Below, piece by piece: positions 10,276 through 20,583 of a stretch of DNA of 64,000 nucleotides. A model generated the notes under the pieces. It saw only the letters and a program-made list of their open reading frames with translations, made no database searches and had not been told where the DNA came from. The translations under genes were made by a program, and so were the position numbers. The stretch covers positions 372,001 to 436,000 of the forward strand of contig JABANP010000003.1 in NCBI GenBank assembly GCA_013115135.1. The letters run 5' to 3'. Position 1 is the stretch's first letter, and each line of letters starts with the position of its first letter. Origin of the DNA: Perkinsus olseni (Eukaryota; Perkinsozoa; Perkinsida; Perkinsidae).

Positions 10276-11771
10276 GGCTCCGGGTAAGATGAACGTACTG
10301 AGGAATACGGAAGAACATTTGGCTAGATTCTTTCGCGATTTGAACAACCCTGAATCAGCTTGTTGTTGGCGAGATCTTGCCTGTCCTTGGCAGTGAAGAC
10401 TCAGCTGCAGCATGATCGCTTCACACGGTGCGCGCTAAGTGACTCAGCCTGAGTCGATCGCATGAAATTGTGCGCCACCTTTGCGGGCCAATCACAACTC
10501 CTGGACGATGATATCACTCCCATTGGGAGTTTCAGCCGGAAAGACGATAATAGACGGTTAGCATTTAACACATGAAGGTTGGAATTTGTCAAGCACACGC
10601 ATCTACTGCCGTAGGGAAGGATATCGATTGAGAGAGAATCAGGAGACAATGATGAAGACAACGGGCGTGGAGACGTGCGGCGATGCCAGCAAATGGGACA
10701 TCTGGTGCGCGAACTCTCATCGTCGCAGATCATGCCTCCAACTCGAGGCTACACCCTGACAGTGTTAGACATCAGGTTGATAGTGACAACTACCTCCATG
10801 GCTGCTGCGTGCCATAAATCCCAGAATTGTTAGTACCAATGTGCTACCCATATTTGCTCAAGAAAAAAAAGGGGACCAGCGTGTATGAGAGCAGCGTGCT
10901 TGGGGTTGTATCCATCTTGATATAGCAAGACATGCTCGATATTGCTGCTACTGCCTGTATTTGCAATAGCTGCTTGGATCAGCAGCTCTTGCTCCGCATA
11001 CCAATGCGTGCTTGGGAGTGTGATCTTATGATTAGATTCATATCCTTCGTCGAAGGGGACTTAGTTTTGAGATGCAGCGCCAACCGCCAGCAGCTACATG
11101 AATCCTTACTGGCTAGGCCGAGTCCAAAAGCGCAAGACGCCCTACAGTTACGTGACCCCCTATAAGTCGGGGCAGTGTGGCTATTTGAGAACGGGCTCAG
11201 AGTGCTACAACCAGACTCAAGAAGACTTCAGGGAAGCCGTTGTTCAGTCGCGTGACGAGACATGCACGCGTGCCCAGACAATTAGATCCACAAATAGCGA
11301 ATGCGCACAAAGGGCAAGTTTGTCGCCTCACTCGTTATGTTCTATCGAGTTATCGTATTTCGAGATCTTTTAAAACGGCCTTTCGCGCAGTAGGTGCTAC
11401 TGAGTAGAAAGCTACAAACAAAGCTGCTACTGCTACCACTACAAAGTTGGTTGATCAACTATGCTCTTTCCGGACGTAATACCCACCGTGTTCAACGAGG
11501 CGTATTTGGTGCGGCAATTGCGGTCACTGGTACATCTTTCATTCGATTGGGGAACTGTCATCATACCACGACCTCGTAACGAGGTTGCATTCATTCGTTA
11601 TTCTTCGTAAGGAGTTGACGAGAATAGACTGATCGAGCCATGATTTGATAATCATCCCTATCCATACGCTGACCTGAGGCTTCTTGGAAACCGGAAGTCT
11701 TCTCGCAGCGGCGCAAGAATACACCTCATTTTTAACCATCCAGGACCGGGAGGTCGAGGCGTCTCTTCTTC
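10276..11771. other. Duplicated intergenic block (copy 2)
   Basis: Direct repeat of 5650-7154 apart from the inverted core at 10856-11315. The match resumes in direct orientation from about 11316 (AAGTTTGTCGCCTCACTCG) and runs into the second decayed secreted-protein copy. Confidence 0.65.
10856..11315 (-). repeat. Inverted counterpart of 6230-6686
   Basis: Starts gctcaagaaaaaaaagggga and ends gcgcacaaagggc. The reverse complement aligns with 6230-6686, including the poly-A/poly-T edge. Orientation relative to flanks is opposite in the two duplicated units. Confidence 0.8.
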
Positions 11772-12332
11772 TCCTTCATACTCTTCGACCATGCCACAAA
11801 GAGACACTTTTTCCTAACATCTCAACTCCGAGCAGCTCGAGTACGGAATCTCTGGATGGTTTGACCGGGATGGGTCCACGAGGAGAAAGTACTTCAAGTA
11901 CTCTACTTGGCATTTACTAGCTCAACCTTGGCAAGTTCTTCTACGGTATCTGCAGGTGCTTTCACTACGGTTACCGCTAGTTCTACAGTGCATCTACTAC
12001 TTGCAATAGCAGTGGGAGCTGTTCGGCTACTCCTTGCGGAAAGTATTGCGGGAAGCACATGCTCTTCGAGGGTACGGCCAGCATCGATAGTGGAAGCTTC
12101 GACTTGACTGTGAGACCCTTGGTTAACATAAAAGGAACTGCGCGAACTTCGAGCCTGATTACAATGATCCCCAGAATCTGGGGCCCAGATGGTGAACATG
12201 GCTAACGAGTTCGGTATGACTTCTGTCCTGATTGATTAGGGTCTGACTGTGACCAACGGTGAGTCCAACGATTCTCTCAATATGTCATTAGCAGGATCTA
12301 TGTCTCTCGGCCTGTCTAAGGGTCAGTGTTAA
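11772..12332 (+). pseudogene. Decayed secreted-protein family copy (copy B of duplicated pair)
   Basis: Nearly identical to 7155-7713 and sharing its lesions: no signal peptide, the same stop near 11916 and the same damaged NINGVDYTMKGC region. The shared lesions mean the gene was already dead when the block was duplicated. It differs by a small internal repeat of the CCCAGAT sequence near 12170-12190. It ends Gln-Cys-TAA at 12332. Confidence 0.7.
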
Positions 12333-12908
12333 AGAGCCTTTGTCTAGATGGGTGTCTGGTTTCTCGACCTTTGAGCAATGGTAGATAGTTCATGAATTTG
12401 CGCGTTCTCTAGGAGTTTGTGTGAACATGGTTGGGTAATATGTTCTGACTGAAAAAAGATTTTGTCTCCTCTGGAGCCGATTAAAGTGCTCTGATTTCCG
12501 AGTCCAAGTTCTCGGAAAAGCGGCTTTTCCGAGCTCGGATAAAAACTATGAATTAAAGTGCGTTCAAATATTCGAGCTTTTTTCCGAGCTCGGAAATGGT
12601 GTTACTCGGTTCCGAGTGAGGCAATTTCTCGATTGTCGATTAAAGTGCTGAGCTTTCCGAGTTCCAAGTTCGAAAAGTTTTCATTCAATTACAGCTCCAC
12701 TCAATTACATGAAGACAACAGCTTTTTGGAATTAGTGCAACTTCAATGGTTGTAGTCGCATCGGAAAAAAATAGTAAGTGAATGTGATAGTAAAATACTC
12801 ATTTGGATAATAAAAAAAAAGAGAATGTAGCCATTGAGATGACGTTTGTTGAATCCTGATGTTCATGAAAGCCGCGCAGCCATCTTGGCCCGTCATGCAG
12901 AGAAAAAC
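12333..12908. other. Spacer of third unit
   Basis: Noncoding. The right half (12690-12900) matches the spacers at 8872-9060 and 3990-4100. The left half holds the 12480-12690 repeat cluster, which the other spacers lack. Confidence 0.55.
12480..12690. repeat. Cluster of three degenerate ~75-86-bp repeats rich in TTCCGAG/CTCGGA
   Basis: The word ATTAAAGTGC begins at 12480, 12552 and 12639. Each copy is followed by variations of TTTCCGAGCTCGGA, a palindrome, and the first and third also share CCGAGT(T)CCAAGTTC. The words can fold as hairpins. No protein coding is seen. Confidence 0.55.
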
Positions 12909-14400
12909 TCATATTCGGTATGGACAATCAGCAGCGATTTCCGAGCTGAGTTTTTGAGCCAAAGCCTTGGCCTTACGGACGTCACTGAGGGACACGACAA
13001 ACCTGGCAATCCAACTGGGCATACCATCCTCTGGGCCGATCACGGCCTCACCATCGTTGACGTAAGCACTCAACTGCACTACCCCCGAGATGTCACGGAA
13101 CTTATCCAAAAACTCGATGCTGTCGACCACTCCAGATTTGGGAGCCCCAACCGAAGCGAAGGCGGCAGACATACCAGTCGACTTTATTGGGGGCCTCGAG
13201 GGAATACCAACCGTCATGAGCAGCTGTTCGACAGCAAGGTCGACGCCACATACGAGCCTGAAAATGGTTCTGAAAAGACCCCCCGCCATTCTGGCATTGA
13301 CCTCGATCAGGCGAGGCCCTCGGCTAGTGAACTTGCCCTCTACATGAAAAACTCCGTGAGTAAAACCAATCGCAGCGACAGCGTCCTGAGCCATTTTCTT
13401 GAGACCAGCAACCTTTTCTTCGGGGAGAAGAGAAGGGAGGGTACCCCAGGTTTCGGTGAAGTACGGTTCGACGGTTGGCCCGCTGTCAACAACATAGCAG
13501 AACCTGCACTCGCCATCGCAAAAAATGCACTCAACATCCACCTCGTCGCCATCTAAAAACTCCTCGAGCATCAAGTCGGCAGCAATGGCGTGCTCAACAT
13601 TGATACCATCAGCTTCGATCGCCTCAGAGACGGTAGAGGCGGTATGAATCTTAGCCACTCGTTCCAGCCTTCCAGCTTTCATCCTCAGACCAGCCAGTAG
13701 ATGGACGAGCTTCCCGTAGGTGCGTTTGAGGTCGTCCATGTCGGATACTTTTTGTACTCCGAGCGAAGATACTCCACCAATGGGTTTGAGCACAGCGGGG
13801 AAGCCGACGTGTTGGGCAGCCTGCTCGAGCTGATTCTGATCTGTTATGAGGAAGTTCCGAATGGATGGCAGGCCCTTAGCGGTCATTATGTCACGTGTCT
13901 TGTGCTTGTCACGAGCGATGTCAACGCACTCGACAGAGGGCCCGGGGAGGCCAAGAGCCTTGCACAGCCTGGCGGCCATGGGCACGGCGAGCTCAACGAA
14001 AGTGCATATACCATCGACGCGTCCCACAAGAGGATCCTCCTCCAGCGATCTGATAGCAGCCAAAACCTGCTGGAAGAGCACCTCGTTGTCAGCGGTGAAG
14101 TCAATTGGAATGAACTTGGCGATGATGTCCTCAGCAACCATTTCCTCAGCCCAAGAGTGCGTGAAGTCGATAACAACAACCTTAACACCGAGCTCAGCGG
14201 CCCTCTGGTAGATAGACTTCTTGTCCTTGGGGCCAGAGCAGATCACAGCAATAGTCGCTCCACGCAGTAACTGTTGTCTAAGTGCCTGACCCTCCTCACT
14301 GTGTTGCTCGAGCAGTTCACGAGGAATCTGTTTGGAGCATTTGAAAAGTGGCAGTCGGAGTCAGATCAACGGCAGCTCTACTGCGCTCTTTGGGGGCCAT
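12909..14400 (-). pseudogene. ATP-grasp ligase copy 3, one frameshift near the N-terminus
   Basis: Matches copy 1 over its full length, including LKPIGG, LMLEEFLDGDEVDVE and LIEVNARM. The single obvious lesion is an extra G at about 14334-14335 (TTTGGAGC against TTTGAGC in copies 1 and 2), which cuts off the first 22 or so codons from ATG 14400. If that base is an assembly error, the gene is intact. If it is real, translation could only start from an internal ATG. Differences from copy 1 around the metal site (MAGGLFRT where copies 1 and 2 have MGAGPIRT) suggest real divergence as well. It is the outermost member of the array. I label it pseudogene with reservation. Confidence 0.6.
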
Positions 14401-16520
14401 GGCTCCGGGTAAGGTAGAAGTACTGACGAACATATCCGCCGGTTGTTGGCCACTCCTAAGGCGCAGCGCAGTTGGCGGTTTCCACGAAATGAAGGTCTGA
14501 CCTTGAAGCGAGCTCAATGATTCCCCCCCCCACATGTTCTCACGTGTACGCGTCGCGTGGGAGTAGCCGGTTATACGGTATAACTTATACCGGTACGAAA
14601 CAGGAACCTTACCTCCCACACTCATTCGTAGTTACTATATCGTCTGCGGTACTTATTGTGCTAGCCTCGGTCGCGCCCGGTCACCATGACACACGCGTCT
14701 ACATGGGTGCTGTCTCCTTTTGGGTTGCGACGATCCGAAGGTGAAGCAGACTGTGACTCACAGTGGACCCGGCGGGTCGTACAGATTCTGCATGGGTCTT
14801 GCATACTGATGAAACCTCTGACTGCGGGGACTGGGAGAAAGGGACGGTTATGGCACACCTGAACAGGGCATGTGTCACGTGCCTCTGTTGAGGACGACAG
14901 GCCAAGGAGCAACGCCGGCCCGTCTGCCATTGCACCGGAGTGCTGGGCGTGCGAACACGCAAGCACCCAAACACTGGACTCGTCCAGCCTGGGAACCCTT
15001 GATGCCAGGGCTACCATGGCTCACCCGCAGTCTCGGTTTAGGTTGAGGGTGGGAGGGTTGAATTCCACCCGGGAAGGCGGCGGGAAGGTCACGCGGAATG
15101 TCGCAGACCCGCTCACGCCGACGTAGCATAGAGAAACTGAGAAGAGAGGTAGTTGGAAGGTGGTCCACGCGTCTCCGCAGGACCACTCCTCGCGTATGCC
15201 ATGCACAAATTACCACTCCAGAAATCGGTGATCGTAACGCAGCTAGAACAAGTATCATCATCGGAAACGACTAGCTTAAGTAGTGCAGGATTGTGTGACT
15301 ACGTCCCCTGCCGCGATGGTTTCACCCTCAGTAAAGCCTGCGGTCTTCCTTGCACAGGTAAGTCCCGCAGGGTTTTATCGACGGTGAAACCGGCGCGAAA
15401 GGGGACGATATTTGTGTGCTAGCAGCATTGGCTAGAGCGCTAGCCAGGACGGAGTCACCTTCTCGTAATACTGATCGTGGTCAGGGTGTAATATGTACTG
15501 TCGCGGTACTACCGTGGTATATCTTCCTCGACAAAAGGGAGGCGGTTCTGCTAAACGCGTGAACCCAAGCCACCTTTCGTCTGTCAGTTTGTCTTCATGT
15601 TTTCTCGGTAACGATTTGAGCGACCCTGCAGCCTCTGCGCGAGTCGATCAATTTGTCTTGAAGATAATGCGGTCATAGCCGCAGGACTCCCGGTGGCTGG
15701 TCTGCGCCTCGCCGTAGAGGACGACGTGACTAGCCGCTAGTCCCCTCTCTTTCGACTTGCTGCATAACTACAGCGTTTCCCGTACAAGTTTGACACGGGA
15801 TCAAGAATAAGTAAAAAATATCAAAAGTGTGTGAGCCGGCTCCGGCCTAGTTAGACTTTTGCAGATGTGCTCACTTGGCGACTCTCGGTAGCATTGATAT
15901 GCAGTGCGATCAGACAGATTGTCAAGAAGCTTTCCTCAGCGGTTCCCTCCGGGGGGCTGTGCCTACGACCGTCACACAAGCCACGCCGCGGTGTGCCACA
16001 ACAAGCATCATCTCCAGGGCTCGAAAAGTCCGCCAATCAAGTTAGTTTTTCCCCGATCGGTCAGCTTATCATTAGGCGATGGTCTCCAACTTTTTTACAA
16101 AAGTGATATTCGGGGAAGCAGGTTTGGCCATGAGAGTTCAAGAATGTCGCGCCCATAACACGTCTGGTTCAAGATTGACACTGTCTAGCTCAACCTTACC
16201 AGTACTATTTTTGTACCATTCAAGTTGACTATATTTGATTTTCAAGCGTGCCCGCTAGTTACTCTTCACCTCCTAAACCGGTATAAGTATCGTCAGTAGC
16301 TCATGAGATGAAATACCACCAGCCAGCTCAACTTGTGGGGCGCTGTGCTCTAGCGTAGCTCGCTAGTGAGTGTCAAAGGGTGAAGCCTACGTTAGGTGAC
16401 GATTGACTAGTCCGGAGTTTAGAATTTACTATTGAACTTAAGATGATATTACGTTGAGCGAGTCGCCGTTCAGCATCTTTTTCCTTTCAGTTTTCTCGAG
16501 TCTCTCGCCATTCGATCATC
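14401..16520. other. Intergenic 2.1 kb, no supported gene
   Basis: Several open frames of 60-128 codons overlap on both strands (for example 14875-15261 minus), but none has a domain, hydrophobic segment pattern or consistent splice sites. It contains a run of nine C at 14523-14531. Confidence 0.45.
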
Positions 16521-17397
16521 ATGAAGTTCTTCCCTGTTATTGCTTCGGCCATCGTCGCTCTGTCCTTAAGTGGTTGCAGTGATAATGATACGACTACTAC
16601 CGTTGCTCCTACCACCTCTACCAGTGTGCCTACCACGGCCGGTGCTCAGGGCACTACTGTATCTCCTGTCGGATCTACAACTAAAGCGTCCACAACTTCG
16701 GCTTCGGTTATGGGGAGCTCAACCACTGGACCTGCGGACGTCTCTAGCACTACGATTTCCTCGGATACCACGACAAGGAGGCACTTCTCCCCTACAACCT
16801 CAGATTCAGGTAGCTCGACTACGGGATCTTCTGAAGAGTCTACTACAGCCCCTTCTGAGACGACGACTAGGAGACACTTTTTCCCTACCAGCTTAGCTCC
16901 GGAGTAGCTCAAGCACGGCATCTTCGGATGGATCCACTGGCACGGCCCTTCCAGATACGACGACGAGGAAGTACTCGGAATCCACCACCTTACCTTCGGC
17001 GAGCCCGTCTACGGTATCTTCGGATGCTCCTACTACGGTTCCCTCTAGTTCTACATCCACTACTTCCAGTAGTGGAAGCTGTTTGGCTATTCCTAGTGGA
17101 AAGTATTGCGGAAAGTACATGATGTTCAAGGGTACGGCTACCATCGACAATGGAAGCTTCGACTTGACTGTGAGGCCCTTAGTTAACATCAACGGTGTTG
17201 ATTATACTATGAAGGGTTGCACGGACTTCGAGCCTGATTACAATGATCCCCAGATGGTGGACATGGCTAACGAACTCGGTATGACTCCTGACCAGCTTGA
17301 TCAGGCTCTGACTATTACCTATGACGAGTCCAACGATACTCTCAATGTTTCATTGGCAGGATTTATGTCTCTCGGCTTGTCCAAAGACCAGTGCTAA
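16521..17397 (+). CDS. Secreted family member with long mucin-like stalk, single frameshift
   Basis: ATG 16521 opens a signal peptide (IASAIVALSLSGCSD) and a stalk of about 200 residues with repeated DTTTRRHFSPT / ETTTRRHFFPT / DTTTRKYSEST units. The frame closes at 16907, but the next frame continues the stalk and reads the complete Cys-bounded domain (YCGKYMMFKG, GCTDFEPDYN) to KDQC and TAA at 17397. The change of frame coincides with GG at about 16901-16902, where the related copies have a single G (CTCCGAGCAG). One extra base, real or artefactual, explains it. Without it the protein would be about 292 aa and the longest of the family. It seems to be the source type of the two decayed copies, whose stalks match its second half. 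Confidence 0.6.
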
Positions 17398-17627
17398 AGT
17401 ACACTGAGTCTGATGTTTTGTTTGCCTCTAAGTTGTTTAGTGGGCTGTCGACTATGTTTGCTATGTTACTAACTCTGTTTGCTGACCGACGAGTTGATGG
17501 TGGCTGTGTCTATCACAACTGTGTTAACGGTTCTCAACTTTTCCGGCGTGCTACGTTTTTCGATTCATTTGACGAAGGTGTTTGGTTATTGCAAACACCC
17601 AATCAATTTGGAGTAAGCAGGAGTTTA

Positions 17628-20124
17628 ATGCAAAGTCATTCTGGCGGGCAGTCCTTGGAGGATCGCCTGCGTGACGTAGAGGAACTAGTTGTTGAGCAGC
17701 AGGAGCGTCTTGACTGGCTCCAGGTGGCTGCGCCCGAGCAAGGTTTGGATTGGAAGTTCATGAGTAGGAACGGTTCAGCGAGGCACTCGAGATGATACAT
17801 CAGTGCGATAAACGAGGGACATACATCGATGATATTGAACTCAAGTTTCAAGCACATGAAAACGCAACGGAGGAGGTGACTCATTTCCAATCAGCTCGCC
17901 GCTGATATTTTATCGTACTTCGTACTACTCCCTTGTCCAGGTTAAGGACAGGCTGTCAGAACTCGAATCCGATTTCGCTACGTGGAACCAAACAACTGTC
18001 AGCGCAGAAACCGCAGGCGAAGTGGTACATTGCCGATCTTATAGATTCCATTCGGAACCCTCCGTCATTCGATCATCGTAAGGTTACTCTCCAGCTACCT
18101 GAGATGGGCACGCTGGTCGAAGGACTGGAGATAATCAAAAAGACTACTACTAAGCTCACACGGCGTCGAGAGCACGATGTGCAGAAGTCGGAGGCTCGGT
18201 TTGAGAGCTTGAACGCGAGATTGAGTAACAGCATCCGCTGACTATCAATGGATTTGCTTCTATCAGGCCATGTGGAGCGCTCCTGCTGCTGTTGCAGCGA
18301 CAGCTCTTCTGACCGTGACACATGCCCTGTCATCGAGGCATGTAGGAAGCTCCAGGGTGAGATAGAGGAGATGACCAAAGTGAAGGTGCCGGCCATTGAA
18401 TCCAAGCTCACCAGTCATGTAGGTGAGTGCTCTCCGAGGGAGTATCACACCCCCTGCAGTTTAGCGAAACAGCCGAGCTGGTCGGCGGCCTTCGGACCGA
18501 CCTCAAGCAAGTTCGAGGAGATGTAGACGGGCTGATTGAAGGCTCAGGGCATCGCGCAGCGGCTTTCAAAACGATGATTGATCTTGGACAACAAAACCAG
18601 ATATTACAGACCCGCAGGGATGTGAGATACTCTCCATCCAGCGTTACCTCGACTCAGGAACTTGGATGCCTAGCGCTGCCATGTGTACGGTGTTCATGCT
18701 AGTCACAACTCTCGACAGTCGAGAGTGAGCTGGAATACCTCAAAGGGCAGATCCGAGCCGTCATAGAGAAGCAGACGCAGCCCAGTGAGTTCTATGGTTT
18801 AGTACTGGTTGCTCACTCCGAGGCTGGCGTTTTCATCTTCATCCCTGATCATTTTATCGGGGCGGGAAGTGCCGTATGAACCTTCCACGCCGATTCCCGC
18901 TCACTTGCCCAGGCGATACGTCTGAAGCTGTTGATCTCGTACGTGCAGAGTTACGGAACAGGATCGAACGGCTCACTCGTGAGCATCGCCAGGAGAGTCT
19001 CGACATACGCTCCCAATTGCGTGGGTTGAAGGACTTACGGGAGAGGTTCTCCAGGTGAAGACGCGATAATAATGACGTGAATGCTTCAGGGGGAACGACG
19101 GTCGCCTGCCTCAGTCTCTCCGAGAAATATAATAGCTTGGCCAAGGGAGTCCAGGATCGACCACAGCCTAGTCCACACAGGAGCCTGGAAGCCGCCGACG
19201 AGAGGTCGTCTGTGGCCCAAGAGATCGACGAACTCCAAGGGCAAGTCAAAGATATCCGCTCGAAGATTCGTAAGAACCAAGCCGTAGCACGGCGATTTTC
19301 CAGATGCTGCGTGACGATTTCACTCGGACGACAGTGTCGCTGTGGCATCATTTCTCTGAATCAGATGAGATTGAAAGATCCGTCGCATTTCTACAGAAGG
19401 CTCCGAGGAATCATGGTTCCAATACTACGTCTGATAAATGGGGAAGTGATGGGGAAACCATGTAGGCAAGATAACGGTACTTTTATAGTTGGGTTGTAGA
19501 CATCATGCCAGGTTCGGAGACAATGTGGAAAGCGAGGCAGAGGGGCGGTTCCACGAGCGAGTGGATGAGCAGAACGTTTCGGTGTCGGACATGCCACGAT
19601 GCGATTCACAAGACAGCTTGAGCGCCGATCCACAGCACCGTACAACCATGCGCTACGAGATCCCAGCGAATCAAGAGCGCGAAGTCTCGGAGTATTTCGG
19701 GACGATCACAAGCTCGAGGAGTGACGATGCACTGACCGCCCTCTGGGCGATGCGTCGAGAGGAACTCTGCAGTGAGGAGCTCCGGACCAGCCCTACATTC
19801 TCTGCCTTCGACGAGGACTTCCACTTCAAAGCCGCCATGAGCGCCGATGGCGAAATAGGCTTGTGGCTGACGGGTTCCTGCAGTACTCGGGTCGTGACCT
19901 GCGACCTCTTCGCGGTGCGGGCAGATTCTGGAGATGTCGTTGCGACTCACACCATTCCGGTCCCGCAGTCGGGAGATGGGGCGGGAACAAGGTCCCTGTG
20001 TCCGATCGAGGTGAGCGCCGCTCTAGACTTGCTGATCCGAGCGAACCTTTTCCAGGAAGTTCTGGGGGATTCTGCCGACTCAAACCTATTCTTGGGTTGC
20101 CGCATGAGAGCCAATCCTCCATAA
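17628..20124 (+). CDS. Multi-exon coiled-coil protein
   Basis: From ATG 17628 a chain of short exons reads as heptad-rich, charged helix: EDRLRDVEELVVEQQERLDW, then ALEMIHQCDKRG, EVKDRLSELESDF, LVEGLEIIKKTTTKL, RKLQGEIEEMTKVKV, FSETAELVGGLRTDL, ESELEYLKGQI, LRNRIERLTREHRQE and AQEIDELQGQVKD. They are joined by introns of about 35-65 nt with GT...AG ends (for example 17713-17770 and 17875-17936 before VKDRLSE, and a 38-nt intron ending at 19499). The last exon, to the TAA at 20124, is different: a globular, Asp/Glu-rich region with DFHFKAAMSADGEIGLWL. A few joins in the middle remain ambiguous. Long coiled coils of this type serve in cytoskeletal or basal-body structures, but I do not recognise the family. 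Confidence 0.55.
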
Positions 20125-20583
20125 CTTTACGAGCATGAGAGTGGAGTTGCCTAGTGGTTACACGAATGAATTGGAAAGCACGTGTGCTTGGGAGTGCAGT
20201 TCGATCGACAGTCAAAATCTCCATCCGTATCTGCTGTGTTGCCTACCACACTATGAACGTTCTCCCGTAGCACAACTAATTCCTCACACCTGCACCTTGT
20301 CAGCACATCTGATGTAATCGGTTGTCATTTTCTTTCTTGGCTCATGATCGTGATGTGCCATTACGCCTCATAGGAGCACGCTCACCAACAGCGAGGATAT
20401 CTTCTCCTCTTCGATCGATAGTCTATGATACTCACTACTATCAACGCAACGCAATTTTCATGTCGCTAAGATAACAGTGTTATCATAACACGGACTTCAT
20501 GATGCATCTTGAGAAACATTAGCGTGCTGCATTCATCTAATTGAACGTTGACGTCAGCGACTTGGCAAATGCCAGCGAGGACA
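20125..20583. other. Short gap between convergent genes
   Basis: 3' ends of the coiled-coil gene (+) and the EGF-like gene (-) face each other here. No further feature seen. Confidence 0.5.

Noticed and set aside
2890..17397. Bacterial contamination, because of the lipobox-like signal peptides
   Set aside because: The same contig carries intron-containing eukaryotic genes, no Shine-Dalgarno pattern or operons are seen, and the stalks are mucin-like.
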